From positions 310,001 through 374,000 of the forward strand of contig NW_027478902.1 in assembly GCF_051014685.1 (NCBI RefSeq): a DNA stretch of 64,000 bases, written 5' to 3'. The DNA comes from Ptiloglossa arizonensis (taxonomy: Eukaryota > Arthropoda > Insecta > Hymenoptera > Colletidae). The notes beneath the pieces were generated by a model. That model worked only from the letters and a program-made list of their open reading frames with translations. It was not told the origin of the DNA and did not search any database. A program made the position numbers and the translations under genes. Positions 47,290 to 63,265 of the stretch are shown here, in pieces. The first letter of the stretch is position 1; every line of letters starts with the position of its first letter.

Positions 47290-50200
47290 TTATGCGTTAT
47301 ACGTTATACGTTATACGTTATACGTTATACGTTATACGTTATACATCGTAGGTTACACGATACACGTTATACGTTATACGTAATATGTAATACGTTATAC
47401 GTTTTACGTTATTCGTAATACGTTCTCCGTTACACGTTATGCGTTACACGTTATGCGTTATACGTCATACGTTATACGTTACACGTTACACGTTATACGT
47501 TATACGTTATACGTTATACGTTATACGTTATACGTTATACGTTATACGTCATACGTTATACGTTATACGTTATACGTTATACGTTATAAGTTATACGTTA
47601 TACGTTATACGTTATACGTTATACGTTATACGTTATACGTTATACGTTATACGTTATACGCTATACGTTATACGTTATACGTTATACGTTATACGTTATA
47701 CGTAATACGTTATACGTTATACGTTATACGTTATACGTTATACGTTATACGTTATACGTTATACGTTATACGTTATACGTTATACGTTATACGTTATACG
47801 TTATACGTTATACGTTATACGTTATACGTTATACGTTATTCGTTATACGTTATACGTTATACGTAATATGAAATATGTCATACGTTTTACGTTATTCGTT
47901 AATACGTTATACGTTATACGTTATACGTTATACGTTATACGTTATACGTTATACGTTATACGTTATACGTTATACGTTATACGTCATAGGTTATACGATA
48001 CACGTTATTCGTTCTACGTAATATGTAATACTTTATACGTTTTACGTATATTCGTTATACGTTCTTCGTTACACTTTATACGTATATTCGTTATACGTTC
48101 TTCGTTACACGTTATACGTTATACGTTATGCGTTATACGTTATACGTTATACATTATACGTTATACGTTATACGTTATACGTTATACGTTATACGTTATA
48201 CGTTATACGTTATACGTTATACGTTATACGTTATACGTTATACGTTATACGTTATACGTTATACGTTATACGTTATACGTTATACGGTATACGTTATACG
48301 TTTTACGTTATTCGTAATACGTTCTTCGTTACACGTTATGCGTTATACGTTATGCGTTATACGTTATACGTTATACGTTATACGTTATACGTTATACGTT
48401 ATACGTTATACGTTATACGTTATACGTTATACGTTATATGTTATACGTTATACGTTATACGTTATACGTGATACGTTTTAGGTTATACGTTATTGGTTAT
48501 ACGTTATTCGTTATACGTTCTTCGTTACACGCTAGACGTTATACGTTATGGGTTATACGTTATACGTCATACGTTATACGTTATACGTTATACGTTATAC
48601 GTCATACGTTATACGTTATACGTTATACGTTATACGTTATACGTTATAGATTATACGTTATACGTTATACGTTATACGTTATACGTTATACGTTATACGT
48701 TATACGTTATGGGTTATACGTTATACGTTATACGTTATACGTTATACGTTATACGTTATACGTTATACGTTATACGTTACACGTTATACGTTACACGTTA
48801 TACGTTACACGTTATACGTTACACGTTATACGTTACACGTTATACGTTACACGTTATACGTTACACGTTATACGTTACACGTTATACGTTACACGTTATA
48901 CGTTACACGTTGTACGTTACACGTTATACGTTACACGTTGTACGTTACACGTTATACGTTACACGTTATACGTTACACTTTATACGTTATACGTTACACG
49001 TTATACGTTACACGTTATACGTTACACGTTATACGTTATACGTTATACGTTATACGTTATACGTTATACGTTATACGTTATACGTTATACGTTATACGTT
49101 ATACGTTATACGATATACGTCATAGGTTACACGATACACGTTATACGTTACACGTAATATGTAATACGTTATACGTTACACGTTATACGTTATACGTTAT
49201 ACGTTATACGTTATACGTTATACGTTATACGTTATACGTTATACGTTATACGTTATACGTTATACGATATACGTCATAGGTTACACGATACACGTTATAC
49301 GTTACACGTAATATGTAATACGTTATACGTTTTACGTTATTCGATATACGTTATACGTTATACGTTATACGTTATACGTTATACGTTATACGTTATACGT
49401 TATACGTTACACGTTATACGTTACACGTTATACGTTACACGTTATACGTTACACGTTATACGTTACACGTTATACGTTACACGTTATACGTTACACGTTA
49501 TACGTTACACGTTATACGTTACACGTTATACGTTACACGTTATACGTTACACGTTATACGTTACACGTTATACGTTACACGTTATACGTTACACGTTATA
49601 CGTTATACGTTATACGTTATACGTTATACGTTATACGTTATACGTTATACGATATACGTTATACGTTATACGTTATACGTTATACGTTATACGTTATACG
49701 TTATACGTTACACGTTATACGTTACACGTTATACGTTACACGTTATACGTTACACGTTATACGTTACACGTTATACGTTATACGTTATACGTTATACGTT
49801 ATACGTTATACGTTATACGTTATACGTTATACGTTATACGTTATACGTTATACGTTATACGATATACGTCATAGGTTACACGATACACGTTATACGTTAC
49901 ACGTAATATGTAATACGTTATACGTTTTACGTTATTCGATATACGTTATACGTTATACGTTATACGTTATACGTTATACGTTATACGTTATACGTTATAC
50001 GTTATACGTTATACGTTATACGTTATACGTTATACGTTATACGTTATACGTTATACGTTATACGTTATACGTTATACGTTATACGTTATACGTTACACGT
50101 TATACGTTACACGTTATACGTTACACGTTATACGTTACACGTTATACGTTATACGTTATACGTTATACGTTATACGTTATACGTTATACGTTATACGTTA

Positions 50201-50365
50201 TACGTTATACGTTATACGTTATACGTTATACGTTATACGATATACGTCATAGGTCACACGATACACGTTATACGTTACACGTAATATGTAATACGTTATA
50301 CGTTTTACGTTATTCGATATACGTTATACGTTATACGTTATACGTTATACGTTACACGCTATACG
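47290..50365. repeat. Large segmental duplication, copy 2
   Basis: Counterpart of 41590-45185, shorter because the 42980-43400 segment is missing. Local offsets of 5699 and 5706 differ by one unit. Dimer blocks at 48776-49030, 49407-49595 and 49709-49770 lie inside it. A following piece, 50520-50880, matches 46265-46625 at about 4254 bp offset, so the true repeated unit may extend beyond this segment. Confidence 0.85.
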
Positions 50366-51766
50366 TTATACGTTATACGTTATACGTTATACGTTATACG
50401 TTATACGTTATACGTTATACGTTATACGTTATACGTTATACGTTATACGATATACGTTATACGTTATACGTTATACGTTATACGTTATACGTTATACGTT
50501 ATACGTTATACGTTATACGTTATACGTTACACGTTATACGTTATACGTCACACGTTATACGTTACACGTTACACGTTATACGTTACACGTTATACGTTAT
50601 ACGTTATACGTTATACGTTATACGTTATACGTTATAGGTTATACGTTATACGTTATACGTTATACGTTATACGTTATACGTTATACGTTATACGTTATAC
50701 GTTATACGTTATACGTTATACGTTATACGTTATTCGTTATACGTTATACGTTATACGTTATACGTTATAAGTTATACGTTATACGTTATACGTTATACGT
50801 TATACGTTATACGTTATATAATACTTTATACGTTATACGTTACACGTTACACGTTATACGTTATACGTCACACGTAATACGTTATACGTTATACGTTATA
50901 CGTTATACGTTATACGTTATACGTTATACGTTATACGTTATACGTTATACGTTATACGTTATACGTTATACGTTATACGTTACACGTTATACGTTATACG
51001 TCACACGTTATACGTTATACGTTTCACGTTATACGTTATACTTTATACGTTATACGTTATACGTTATACGTTATACGTTATACGTTATACGTTATACGTT
51101 ATACGTTATACGTTATACGTTATACGTTATACGTTACACGTTATACGTTATACGTTATACGATATACGTTATACGTTATACGTTATACGTTATACGTTAT
51201 ACGTTATACGTTATACGTTATACGTTATACGTTATACGTTATACGTTATACGTTATACGTTATACGTTATACGTTATACGTTATATGTTATACGTTATAC
51301 GTAATATGTAATACGTTATACGATTTACGTTATTCGTTATACGTTCTTCGTTATGCGTTGTACGTTATACGTTGTGCGTTATACGTTACACGTTATACGT
51401 TATACGTCACACGTTATACGTTATACGTTATACGTTATACGTTATATGTTATACGTTATGCGTAATATGTAATACGTTATACGTTTTACGTTATTCGTTA
51501 TACGTTCTTCGTTACACGTTGTACGTTATACGTTATTCGTTATACGTTACGCGTTATACGTTATTCGTTATACGTTATACGTTATACGTTATACGTTATA
51601 CGTTATACGTTATACGTTATACGTTATTCGTTATACGTTATACGTTATACGTTATACGTTACCCGTTATACGTTATACGTTACACGTCATACGTTATACG
51701 TTATACGTTATACGTTACACGTTATACGTTATACGTTATACGTTATACGTTATACGTTATACGTTA

Positions 51767-51955
51767 CACGTTATACGTTACACGTTATACGTTACACGTT
51801 ATACGTTACACGTTATACGTTACACGTTATACGCTACACGTTATACGTTATACGTTACACGTTATACGTTACACGTTATACGTTACACGTTATACGTTAC
51901 ACGTTATACGTTACACGTTATACGTTACACGTTATACGTTACACGTTATACGTTA
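51767..51955. repeat. 14-bp dimer block
   Basis: Alternating TTATACG/TTACACG with one CTACACG unit near 51832. It sits between a module-C copy and an ATAGG-TTACACG module near 52060. The same neighbour order recurs at 56210-56520. Confidence 0.85.
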
Positions 51956-53624
51956 TACGTTATACGTTATATGTTATACGTTATACGTTATACGTTATAC
52001 GTTATACGTTATACGTTATACGTTACATGTTATACGTTATACGTTATACGATATACGTCATAGGTTACACGATACACGTTATACGTTACACGTAATATGT
52101 AATACGTTATACGTTTTACGTTATTCGATATACGTTATACGTTATACGTTATACGTTATACGTTATACGTTACACGTTATACGTTACACGTTATACGTTA
52201 CACGTTATACGTTATACGTTATACGTTATACGTTATACGTTATACGTTATACGTTATACGTTATATGTTATACGTTATACGTAATATGTAATACGTTATA
52301 CGATTTACGTTATTCGTTATACGTTCTTCGTTATGCGTTGTACGTTATACGTTGTGCGTTATACGTTACACGTTATACGTTATACGTCACACGTTATACG
52401 TTATACGTTATACGTTATATGTTATACGTTATGCGTAATATGTAATACGTTATACGTTTTACGTTATTCGTTATACGTTCTTCGTTACACGTTGTACGTT
52501 ATACGTTATTCGTTATACGTTACGCGTTATACGTTATTCGTTATACGTTATACGTTATACGTTATACGTTATACGTTATACGTTATACGTTATTCGTTAT
52601 ACGTTATACGTTATACGTTATACGTTACCCGTTATACGTTATACGTTACACGTTATACGTTATACGTTATACGTTATACGTTATACGTCATAGCTTACAC
52701 GATACACGTTATACGTCATACGTTATACGTTACAATTATACGTCACACGTTATACGTTATACGTTACACGTTATACGTTATACCTTATACGTTATACGTT
52801 ATACGTTATACGTTAAAAGTTATACGTTATACGTTACACGTTATACGTTATACGTTATACGTTATACGTTATACGTTATACGTTATACGTTATACGTTAT
52901 ACGTTATACGTTATACGTTATACGTTATACGTTATACGATTTACGTTATTCGTTATACGTTCTTCGTTATGCGTTGTACGTTATACGTTGTGCGTTATAC
53001 GTTACACGTTATACGTTATACGTCACACGTTATACGTTATACGTTATACGTTATACGTTATATGTTATACGTTATGCGTAATATGTAATACGTTATACGT
53101 TTTACGTTATTCGTTATACGTTCTTCGTTACACGTTGTACGTTATACGTTATTCGTTATACGTTACGCGTTATACGTTATTCGTTATACGTTATACGTTA
53201 TACGTTATACGTTATACGTTATACGTTATACGTTATTCGTTATACGTTATACGTTATACGTTATACGTTACCCGTTATACGTTATACGTTACACGTTATA
53301 CGTTATACGTTATACGTTATACGTTATACGTTATACGTCATAGCTTACACGATACACGTTATACGTCATACGTTATACGTTACAATTATACGTCACACGT
53401 TATACGTTATACGTTACACGTTATACGTTATACCTTATACGTTATACGTTATACGTTATACGTTAAAAGTTATACGTTATACGTTACACGTTATACGTTA
53501 TACGTTACACGTTATACGTTATACGTTACACGTTATACGTTATACGTTATACGTTATACGTTATACGTTATACGTTATACGTTATACGTTATACGTTATA
53601 CGTTATACGTTATACGTTATACGT

Positions 53625-53855
53625 TACACGTTATACGTTACACGTTATACGTTACACGTTATACGTTACACGTTATACGTTACACGTTATACGTTATACG
53701 TTATACGTTATACGTTATACGTTATACGTTACACGTTATACGTTACACGTTATACGTTACACGTTATACGTTACACGTTATACGTTACACGTTATACGTT
53801 ACACGTTATACGTTACACGTTATACGTTACACGTTATACGTTACACGTTATACGT
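53625..53855. repeat. 14-bp dimer blocks
   Basis: Two runs of alternating TTATACG/TTACACG, about 53625-53690 and 53730-53850, separated by plain TTATACG units. Confidence 0.85.
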
Positions 53856-54853
53856 TATACGTTATACGTTATACGTTATACGTTATACGTTATACGTTCT
53901 ACGTTATACGTTATACGTTATACGTTATACGTTATACGTTATACGTTATACGTTATACGTTCTACTTTATACGTTATACGTTACACGTTACACGTTATAC
54001 GTTATACGTTAAACGTTATACGTCATAGCTTACACGATACACGTTATACGTCATACGTTATACGTTACACGTTATACGTCACACGTTATACGTTATACGT
54101 TACACGTTATACGTTATACGTTATACGTTATACGTTAAAAGTTATACGTTATACGTTAAACGTTCTACGTTATACGTTACACGTTATACGTTATACGTTA
54201 CACGTTATACGTTATACGTTATACGTTATACGTTATACGTTAAACGTTCTACGTTATACGTTATACGTTATACGTTATACGTTATACGTTATACGTTATA
54301 CGTTATACGTTATACGTTATACGTTATACGTTATACGTTATACGTTATACGTTATACGTTATACGTTATACGTTATACGTTATACGTTATACGTTATACG
54401 TTATACGTTATACGTTATACGTTATACGTTATACGTTATACGTTATACGTTATACGTTATACGTTATTCGTTATACGTTATACGTTATACGTTATACGTC
54501 ATAGCTTACACGATACACGTTATACGTCATACGTTATACGTTACAATTATACGTCACACGTTATGCGTTATACGTTACACGTTATAGGTTATACCTTATA
54601 CGTTATACGTTATACGTTATACGTTAAAAGTTATACGTTATACGTTACACGTTATACGTTATACGTTACACGTTATACGTTATACGTTACACGTTATACG
54701 TTATACGTTATACGTTATACGTTATACGTTATACGTTATACGTTATACGTTATACGTTATACGTTATACGTTATACGTTATACGTGACACGTTATACGTT
54801 AAACGTTATACGTTAAACGTTATACGTTATATGTTATACGTTATACGTAATAT

Positions 54854-57800
54854 GTGATACGTTATACGATTTACGTTATTCGTTATACGTTCTTCGTTAT
54901 GCGTTGTACAGTATACGTTGTGCGCTATACGTTATACGTTAAACGTGATACATTATACGTTATACGTTATACGTTATACGTTATACGATATACGTTATAC
55001 GTTATACGTTATACGTTATACGTTATACGTTATACGTTATACGTTATACGTTATACGTTATACGTTATACGTTATACGTTATGCGTTATACGTTATACGT
55101 TATACGTTATACGTCATACGTTATACGTTATACGTTATACGTTATACGTTATACGTTATACGTTACACGTTATATGTTATTCGTTATACGTTATACGTTA
55201 TAAGTTATACGTTACACGTTATAGGTTATACGTTATATGTTATACGTTATACGTAATATGTAATACGTTATACGATTTACGTTATTCGTTATACGTTCTT
55301 CGTTATGCGTTGTACGTTATACGTTGTGCGTTATACGTTACACGTTATACGTTATACGTCACACGTTATACGTTATACGTTATACGTTATACGTTATATG
55401 TTATACGTTATACGTAATATGTAATACGTTATACGTTTTACGTTATTCGTTATACGTTCTTCGTTACACGTTGTACGTTATATGTTATTCGTTATACGTT
55501 ACACGTTATACGTTATTCGTTATACGTTATACGTTATACGTTATACGTTATACGTTATACGTTATACGTTATACGTTATACGTTATACGTTATACGTTAT
55601 ACGTTATACGTTACACGTTATACGTTATACGTCACACGTTATACGTTATACGTTACACGTTATACGTTATACGTTATACGTTATACGTTATACGTTATAC
55701 GTTATACGTTATACGTTATACGTTATATGTTATACGTTATACGTAATATGTAATACGTTATACGATTTACGTTATTCGTTATACGTTCTTCGTTATGCGT
55801 TGTACGTTATACGTTGTGCGTTATACGTTACACGTTATACGTTATACGTCACACGTTATACGTTATACGTTATACGTTATACGTTATATGTTATACGTTA
55901 TGCGTAATATGTAATACGTTATACGTTTTACGTTATTCGTTATACGTTCTTCGTTACACGTTGTACGTTATACGTTATTCGTTATACGTTACGCGTTATA
56001 CGTTATTCGTTATACGTTATACGTTATACGTTATACGTTATACGTTATACGTTATACGTTATACGTTATACGTTATTCGTTATACGTTATACGTTATACG
56101 TTATACGTTACCCGTTATACGTTATACGTTACACGTCATACGTTATACGTTATACGTTATACGTTACACGTTATACGTTATACGTTATACGTTATACGTT
56201 ATACGTTATACGTTACACGTTATACGTTACACGTTATACGTTACACGTTATACGTTACACGTTATACGTTACACGTTATACGTTACACGTTATACGTTAT
56301 ACGTTACACGTTATACGTTACACGTTATACGTTACACGTTATACGTTACACGTTATACGTTACACGTTATACGTTACACGTTATACGTTACACGTTATAC
56401 GTTACACGTTATACGTTATACGTTATACGTTATATGTTATACGTTATACGTTATACGTTATACGTTATACGTTATACGTTATACGTTACATGTTATACGT
56501 TATACGTTATACGATATACGTCATAGGTTACACGATACACGTTATACGTTACACGTAATATGTAATACGTTATACGTTTTACGTTATTCGATATACGTTA
56601 TACGTTATACGTTATACGTTATACGTTATACGTTACACGTTATACGTTACACGTTATACGTTACACGTTATACGTTACACGTTATACGTTACACGTTATA
56701 CGTTACACGTTATACGTTACACGTTATACGTTATACGTTATACGTTATACGTTATACGTTATACGTTATACGTTACACGTTATACGTTACACGTTATACG
56801 TTGCACGTTATACGTTACACGTTATACGTTACACGTTATACGTTACACGTTATACGTTACACGTTATACGTTATACGTTACACGTTATACGTTAAACGTT
56901 ATACGTTAAACGTTATACGTTACACGTTATACGTTACACGTTATACGTTACACGTTATACGTTATACGTTATACGTTATACGTTATAAGTTATACGTTAT
57001 ACGTTATACGTTATACGTTGCACGTTATACGTTATACGTTATACGTTATACGTTATACGTTATACGTTATACGTTATACGTTATACGTTATACGTTATAC
57101 GTTATACGTTATATGTTATACGTTATACGTAATATGTGATACGTAATATGTGATACGTTATACGATTTACGTTATTCGTTATACGTTCTTCGTTATGCGT
57201 TGTACAGTATACGTTGTGCGCTATACGTTATACGTTAAACGTGATACATTATACGTTATACGTTATACGTTATACGTTATACGATATACGTTATACGTTA
57301 TACGTTATACGTTATACGTTATACGTTATACGTTATACGTTATACGTTATACGTTATACGTTATGCGTTATACGTTATACGTTATACGTTATACGTCATA
57401 CGTTATACGTTATACGTTATACGTTATACGTTTTACGTTATACGTCATAGGTTACACGATACACGTTGTACGTTATACGTAATATGTAATACGTTATACG
57501 TTTTACGTTATTCGTTATACGTTCTTCGTTACACGTTGTACGTCATACGTTATGCGTTATACGTTACACGTTATATGTTATTCGTTATACGTTATACGTC
57601 ATACGTTATACGTTATACGTTATACGTTATACGTTATACGTTATACGTTATACGTTATACGTTATACGTTATACGTTATACGTTATACGTTATACGTTAT
57701 ACGTTATACGTTATACGTTATACGTTATACGTTATACGTTATACGTTATACGTTATACGTTATACGTTATACGTTATACGTTATACGTTATACGTTATAC

Positions 57801-60800
57801 GTTATACGTTATACGTCATAGCTTACACGATACACGTTATACGTCATACGTTATACGTTACAATTATACGTCACACGTTATGCGTTATACGTTACACGTT
57901 ATAGGTTATACCTTATACGTTATACGTTATACGTTATACGTTAAAAGTTATACGTTATACGTTACACGTTATACGTTATACGTTACACGTTATACGTTAT
58001 ACGTTACACGTTATACGTTATACGTTATACGTTATACGTTATACGTTATACGTTATACGTTATACGTTATACGTTATACGTTATACGTTACACGTTATAC
58101 GTTAAACGTTATACGTTAAACGTTATACGTTATATGTTATACGTTATACGTAATATGTGATACGTTATACGATTTACGTTATTCGTTATACGTTCTTCGT
58201 TATGCGTTGTACAGTATACGTTGTGCGCTATACGTTATACGTTAAACGTGATACATTATACGTTATACGTTATACGTTATACGTTATACGATATACGTTA
58301 TACGTTATACGTTATACGTTATACGTTATACGTTATACGTTATACGTTATACGTTATACGTTATACGTTATACGTTATACGTTATGCGTTATACGTTATA
58401 CGTTATACGTTATACGTCATACGTTATACGTTATACGTTATACGTTATACGTTTTACGTTATACGTCATAGGTTACACGATACACGTTGTACGTTATACG
58501 TAATATGTAATACGTTATACGTTTTACGTTATTCGTTATACGTTCTTCGTTACACGTTGTACGTCATACGTTATGCGTTATACGTTACACGTTATATGTT
58601 ATTCGTTATACGTTATACGTTATACGTTATACGTTATACGTTATACGTTATACGTTATACGTTATACGTTATACGTTATACGTTATACGTTATACGTTAT
58701 ACGTTATACGTTATACGTTATACGTTATACGTTATACGTTATACGTTATACGTTATACGTTATACGTTATACGTTATACGTTATACGTTATACGTTATAC
58801 GTTATACGTTATACGTTATACGTTATACGTTATACGTTATACGTTATACGTTATACGTTATACGTTATACGTTATACGTTATACGTTATACGTTATACGT
58901 TATACGTTATACGTTATACGTTATACGTTATACGTTATACGTTATACGTTATACGTTATACGTTATACGTTATACGTTATACGTTATACGTTATACGTTA
59001 TAGGTTATACGTTATACGTTATACGTTATATAATACTTTATACGTTATACGTTACACGTTACACGTTATACGTTATACGTCACACGTAATACGTTATACG
59101 TTATACGTTATACGTTATACGTTATACGTTATACGTTATACGTTATACGTTATACGTTATACGTTATACGTTATACGTTATACGTTATACGTTATACGTT
59201 ATACGTTATACGTTATACGTTATACGATTTACGTTATTCGTTATACGTTCTTCGTTATGCGTTGTACGTTATACGTTGTGCGTTATACGTTATACGTTGT
59301 GCGTTATACGTTACACGTTATACGTTATACGTCACACGTTATACGTTATACGTTATACGTTATACGTTATATGTAATACGTTATACGTTTTACGTTATTC
59401 GTTATACGTTCTTCGTTACACGTTGTACGTTATACGTTATTCGTTATACGTTACGCGTTATACGTTATTCGTTATACGTTATACGTTATACGTTATACGT
59501 TATACGTTATACGTTATACGTTATTCGTTATACGTTATACGTTATACGTTATACGTTACCCGTTATACGTTATACGTTACACGTTATACGTTATACGTTA
59601 TACGTTATACGTTATACGTCATAGCTTACACGATACACGTTATACGTCATACGTTATACGTTACAATAATACGTCACACGTTATACGTTATACGTTACAC
59701 GTTATACGTTATACCTTATACGTTATACGTTATACGTTATACGTTAAAAGTTATACGTTATACGTTACACGTTATACGTTATACGTTATACGTTATACGT
59801 TATACGTTATACGTTATACGTTATACGTTATACGTTATACGTTATACGTTATACGTTATACGATTTACGTTATTCGTTATACGTTCTTCGTTATGCGTTG
59901 TACGTTATACGTTGTGCGTTATACGTTACACGTTATACGTTATACGTCACACGTTATACGTTATACGTTATACGTTATACGTTATATGTTATACGTTATG
60001 CGTAATATGTAATACGTTATACGTTTTACGTTATTCGTTATACGTTCTTCGTTACACGTTGTACGTTATACGTTATTCGTTATACGTTACGCGTTATACG
60101 TTATTCGTTATACGTTATACGTTATACGTTATACGTTATACGTTATACGTTATACGTTATTCGTTATACGTTATACGTTATACGTTATACGTTACCCGTT
60201 ATACGTTATACGTTACACGTTATACGTTATACGTTATACGTTATACGTTATACGTCATAGCTTACACGATACACGCTATACGTCATACGTTATACGTTAC
60301 AATTATACGTCACACGTTATACGTTATACGTTACACGTTATACGTTATACCTTATACGTTATACGTTATACGTTATACGTTAAAAGTTATACGTTATACG
60401 TTACACGTTATACGTTATACGTTACACGTTATACGTTATACGTTACACGTTATACGTTATACGTTATACGTTATACGTTATACGTTGTACGTTATACGTT
60501 ATACGTTATACGTTATACGTTATACGTTATACGTTATACGTTACACGTTATACGTTACACGTTATACGTTATACGTTATACGTTATACGTTATACGTTAT
60601 ACGTTATACGTTATACGTTATACGTTATACGTTATACGTTATACGTTATACGTTATACGTTATACGTTATACGTTATTCGTTATACGTTATACGTTATAC
60701 GTTATTCGTTATACGTTATACGTTATACGTTATACGTCATAGCTTACACGATACACGTTATACGTCATACGTTATACGTTACAATTATACGTCACACGTT

Positions 60801-61440
60801 ATGCGTTATACGTTACACGTTATAGGTTATACCTTATACGTTATACGTTATACGTTATACGTTAAAAGTTATACGTTATACGTTACACGTTATACGTTAT
60901 ACGTTACACGTTATACGTTATACGTTACACGTTATACGTTATACGTTATACGTTATACGTTATACGTTATACGTTATACGTTATACGTTATACGTTATAC
61001 GTTATACGTTATACGTTATACGTTATACGTTACACGTTATACGTTAAACGTTATACGTTAAACGTTATACGTTATATGTTATACGTTATACGTAATATGT
61101 GATACGTTATACGATTTACGTTATTCGTTATACGTTCTTCGTTATGCGTTGTACAGTATACGTTGTGCGCTATACGTTATACGTTAAACGTGATACATTA
61201 TACGTTGTACGTTATACGTTATACGTTATACGATATACGTTATACGTTATACGTTATACGTTATACGTTATACGTTATACGTTATACGTTATACGTTATA
61301 CGTTATACGTTATACGTTATGCGTTATACGTTATACGTTATACGTTATACGTCATACGTTATACGTTATACGTTATACGTTATACGTTTTACGTTATACG
61401 TCATAGGTTACACGATACACGTTGTACGTTATACGTAATA
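54854..61440. repeat. Right-array module B copies, second cluster
   Basis: Module B restarts at 54854, 57150, 58157 and 61099 after a gap of about 13.8 kb occupied by module C and dimer blocks. These copies share a TTAAACG unit before TGATACATTATACG, also present at 40419 and 41035 but not at 29692, 31042 or 33634, which defines a subfamily. Confidence 0.8.
56210..56880. repeat. 14-bp dimer blocks
   Basis: Alternating TTATACG/TTACACG at about 56210-56410 and 56630-56880. An ATAGG-TTACACG module lies between them near 56520. A TTGCACG unit near 56802 matches the one near 39032. Confidence 0.87.
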
Positions 61441-62109
61441 TGTAATACGTTATACGTTTTACGTTATTCGTTATACGTTCTTCGATACACGTTGTACGTC
61501 ATACGTTATGCGTTATACGTTACACGTTATATGTTATTCGTTATACGTTATACGTTATACGTTATACGTTATACGTTATACGTTATACGTTATACGTTAT
61601 ACGTTATACGTTATACGTTATACGTTATACGTTATACGTTATACGTTATACGTTATACGTTATACGTTATACGTTATACGTTATACGTTATACGTTATAC
61701 GTTATACGTTATACGTTATACGTTATACTTTATACGTTATACGTTATACGTTATACGTTATACGTTATACATCATAGCTTACACGATACACGTTATACGT
61801 CATACGTTATACGTTACAATTATACGTCACACGTTATGCGTTATACGTTACACGTTATAGGTTATACCTTATACGTTATACGTTATACGTTATACGTTAA
61901 AAGTTATACGTTATACGTTACACGTTATACGTTATACGTTACACGTTATACGTTATACGTTACACGTTATACGTTATACGTTACACGTTACACGTTATAC
62001 GTTATACGTTAAACGTTATACGTTATACGTTATACGTTATACGTTATACGTTAAACGTTCTACGTTATACGTTATACGTTATACGTTATACGTTATACGT
62101 TATACGTTA

Positions 62110-62430
62110 TACGTTACACGTTATACGTTACACGTTATACGTTATACGTTATACGTTATACGTTATACGTTATACGTTATACGTTATACGTTACACGTTA
62201 TACGTTACACGTTATACGTTACATGTTATACGTTACACGTTATACGTTACACGTTATACGTTACACGTTACACGTTATACGTTACACGTTATACGTTACA
62301 CGTTATACGTTACACGTTATACGTTACACGTTATACTTTACACGTTATACGTTATACGTTACACGTTATACGTTACACGTTATACGTTACACGTTATACG
62401 TTACACGTTACACGTTATACGTTATACGTT
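62110..62430. repeat. 14-bp dimer blocks
   Basis: Alternating TTATACG/TTACACG with single-base variants TTACATG (62220) and TTATACT (62334). It is followed by TTAAACG-TTCTACG, the same unit pair that follows dimer blocks near 38380 and 43790. Confidence 0.87.
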
Positions 62431-62999
62431 AAACGTTATACGTTATACGTTATACGTTATACGTTATACGTTAAACGTTCTACGTTATACGTTATACGTT
62501 ATACGTTATACGTTATACGTTATACGTTATTCGTTATACGTTACGCGTTATACGTTATTCGTTATACGTTATACGTTATACGTTATACGTTATACGTTAT
62601 ACGTTATACGTTATTCGTTATACGTTATACGTTATACGTTATACGTTACCCGTTATACGTTATACGTTACACGTTATACGTTATACGTTATACGTTATAC
62701 GTTATACGTTATACGTCATAGCTTACACGATACACGTTATACGTCATACGTTATACGTTACAATTATACGTCACACGTTATACGTTATACGTTACACGTT
62801 ATACGTTATACCTTATACGTTATACGTTATACGTTATACGTTAAAAGTTATACGTTATACGTTACACGTTATACGTTATACGTTACACGTTATACGTTAT
62901 ACGTTACACGTTATACGTTATACGTTATACGTTATACGTTATACGTTATACGTTATACGTTATACGTTATACGTTATACGTTATACGTTATACGTTACA

Positions 63000-63265
63000 C
63001 GTTATACGTTACACGTTATACGTTACACGTTGTACGTTACACGTTATACGTTATACGTTATACGTTATACGTTATACGTTATACGTTATACGTTACACGT
63101 TATACGTTACACGTTATACGTTACACGTTATACGTTACACGTTATGCGTTACACGTTATGCGTTACACATTATACGTTACACGTTATACGTTACACGTTA
63201 TACGTTATACGTTACACGTTATACGTTACACGTTATACGTTACACGTTATACGTTACACGTTACA
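63000..63265. repeat. 14-bp dimer blocks
   Basis: Alternating TTATACG/TTACACG with two TTATGCG variants near 63145-63165. It leads into TTAAAAG and TTAAACG-TTCTACG units near 63285-63335. Confidence 0.87.
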
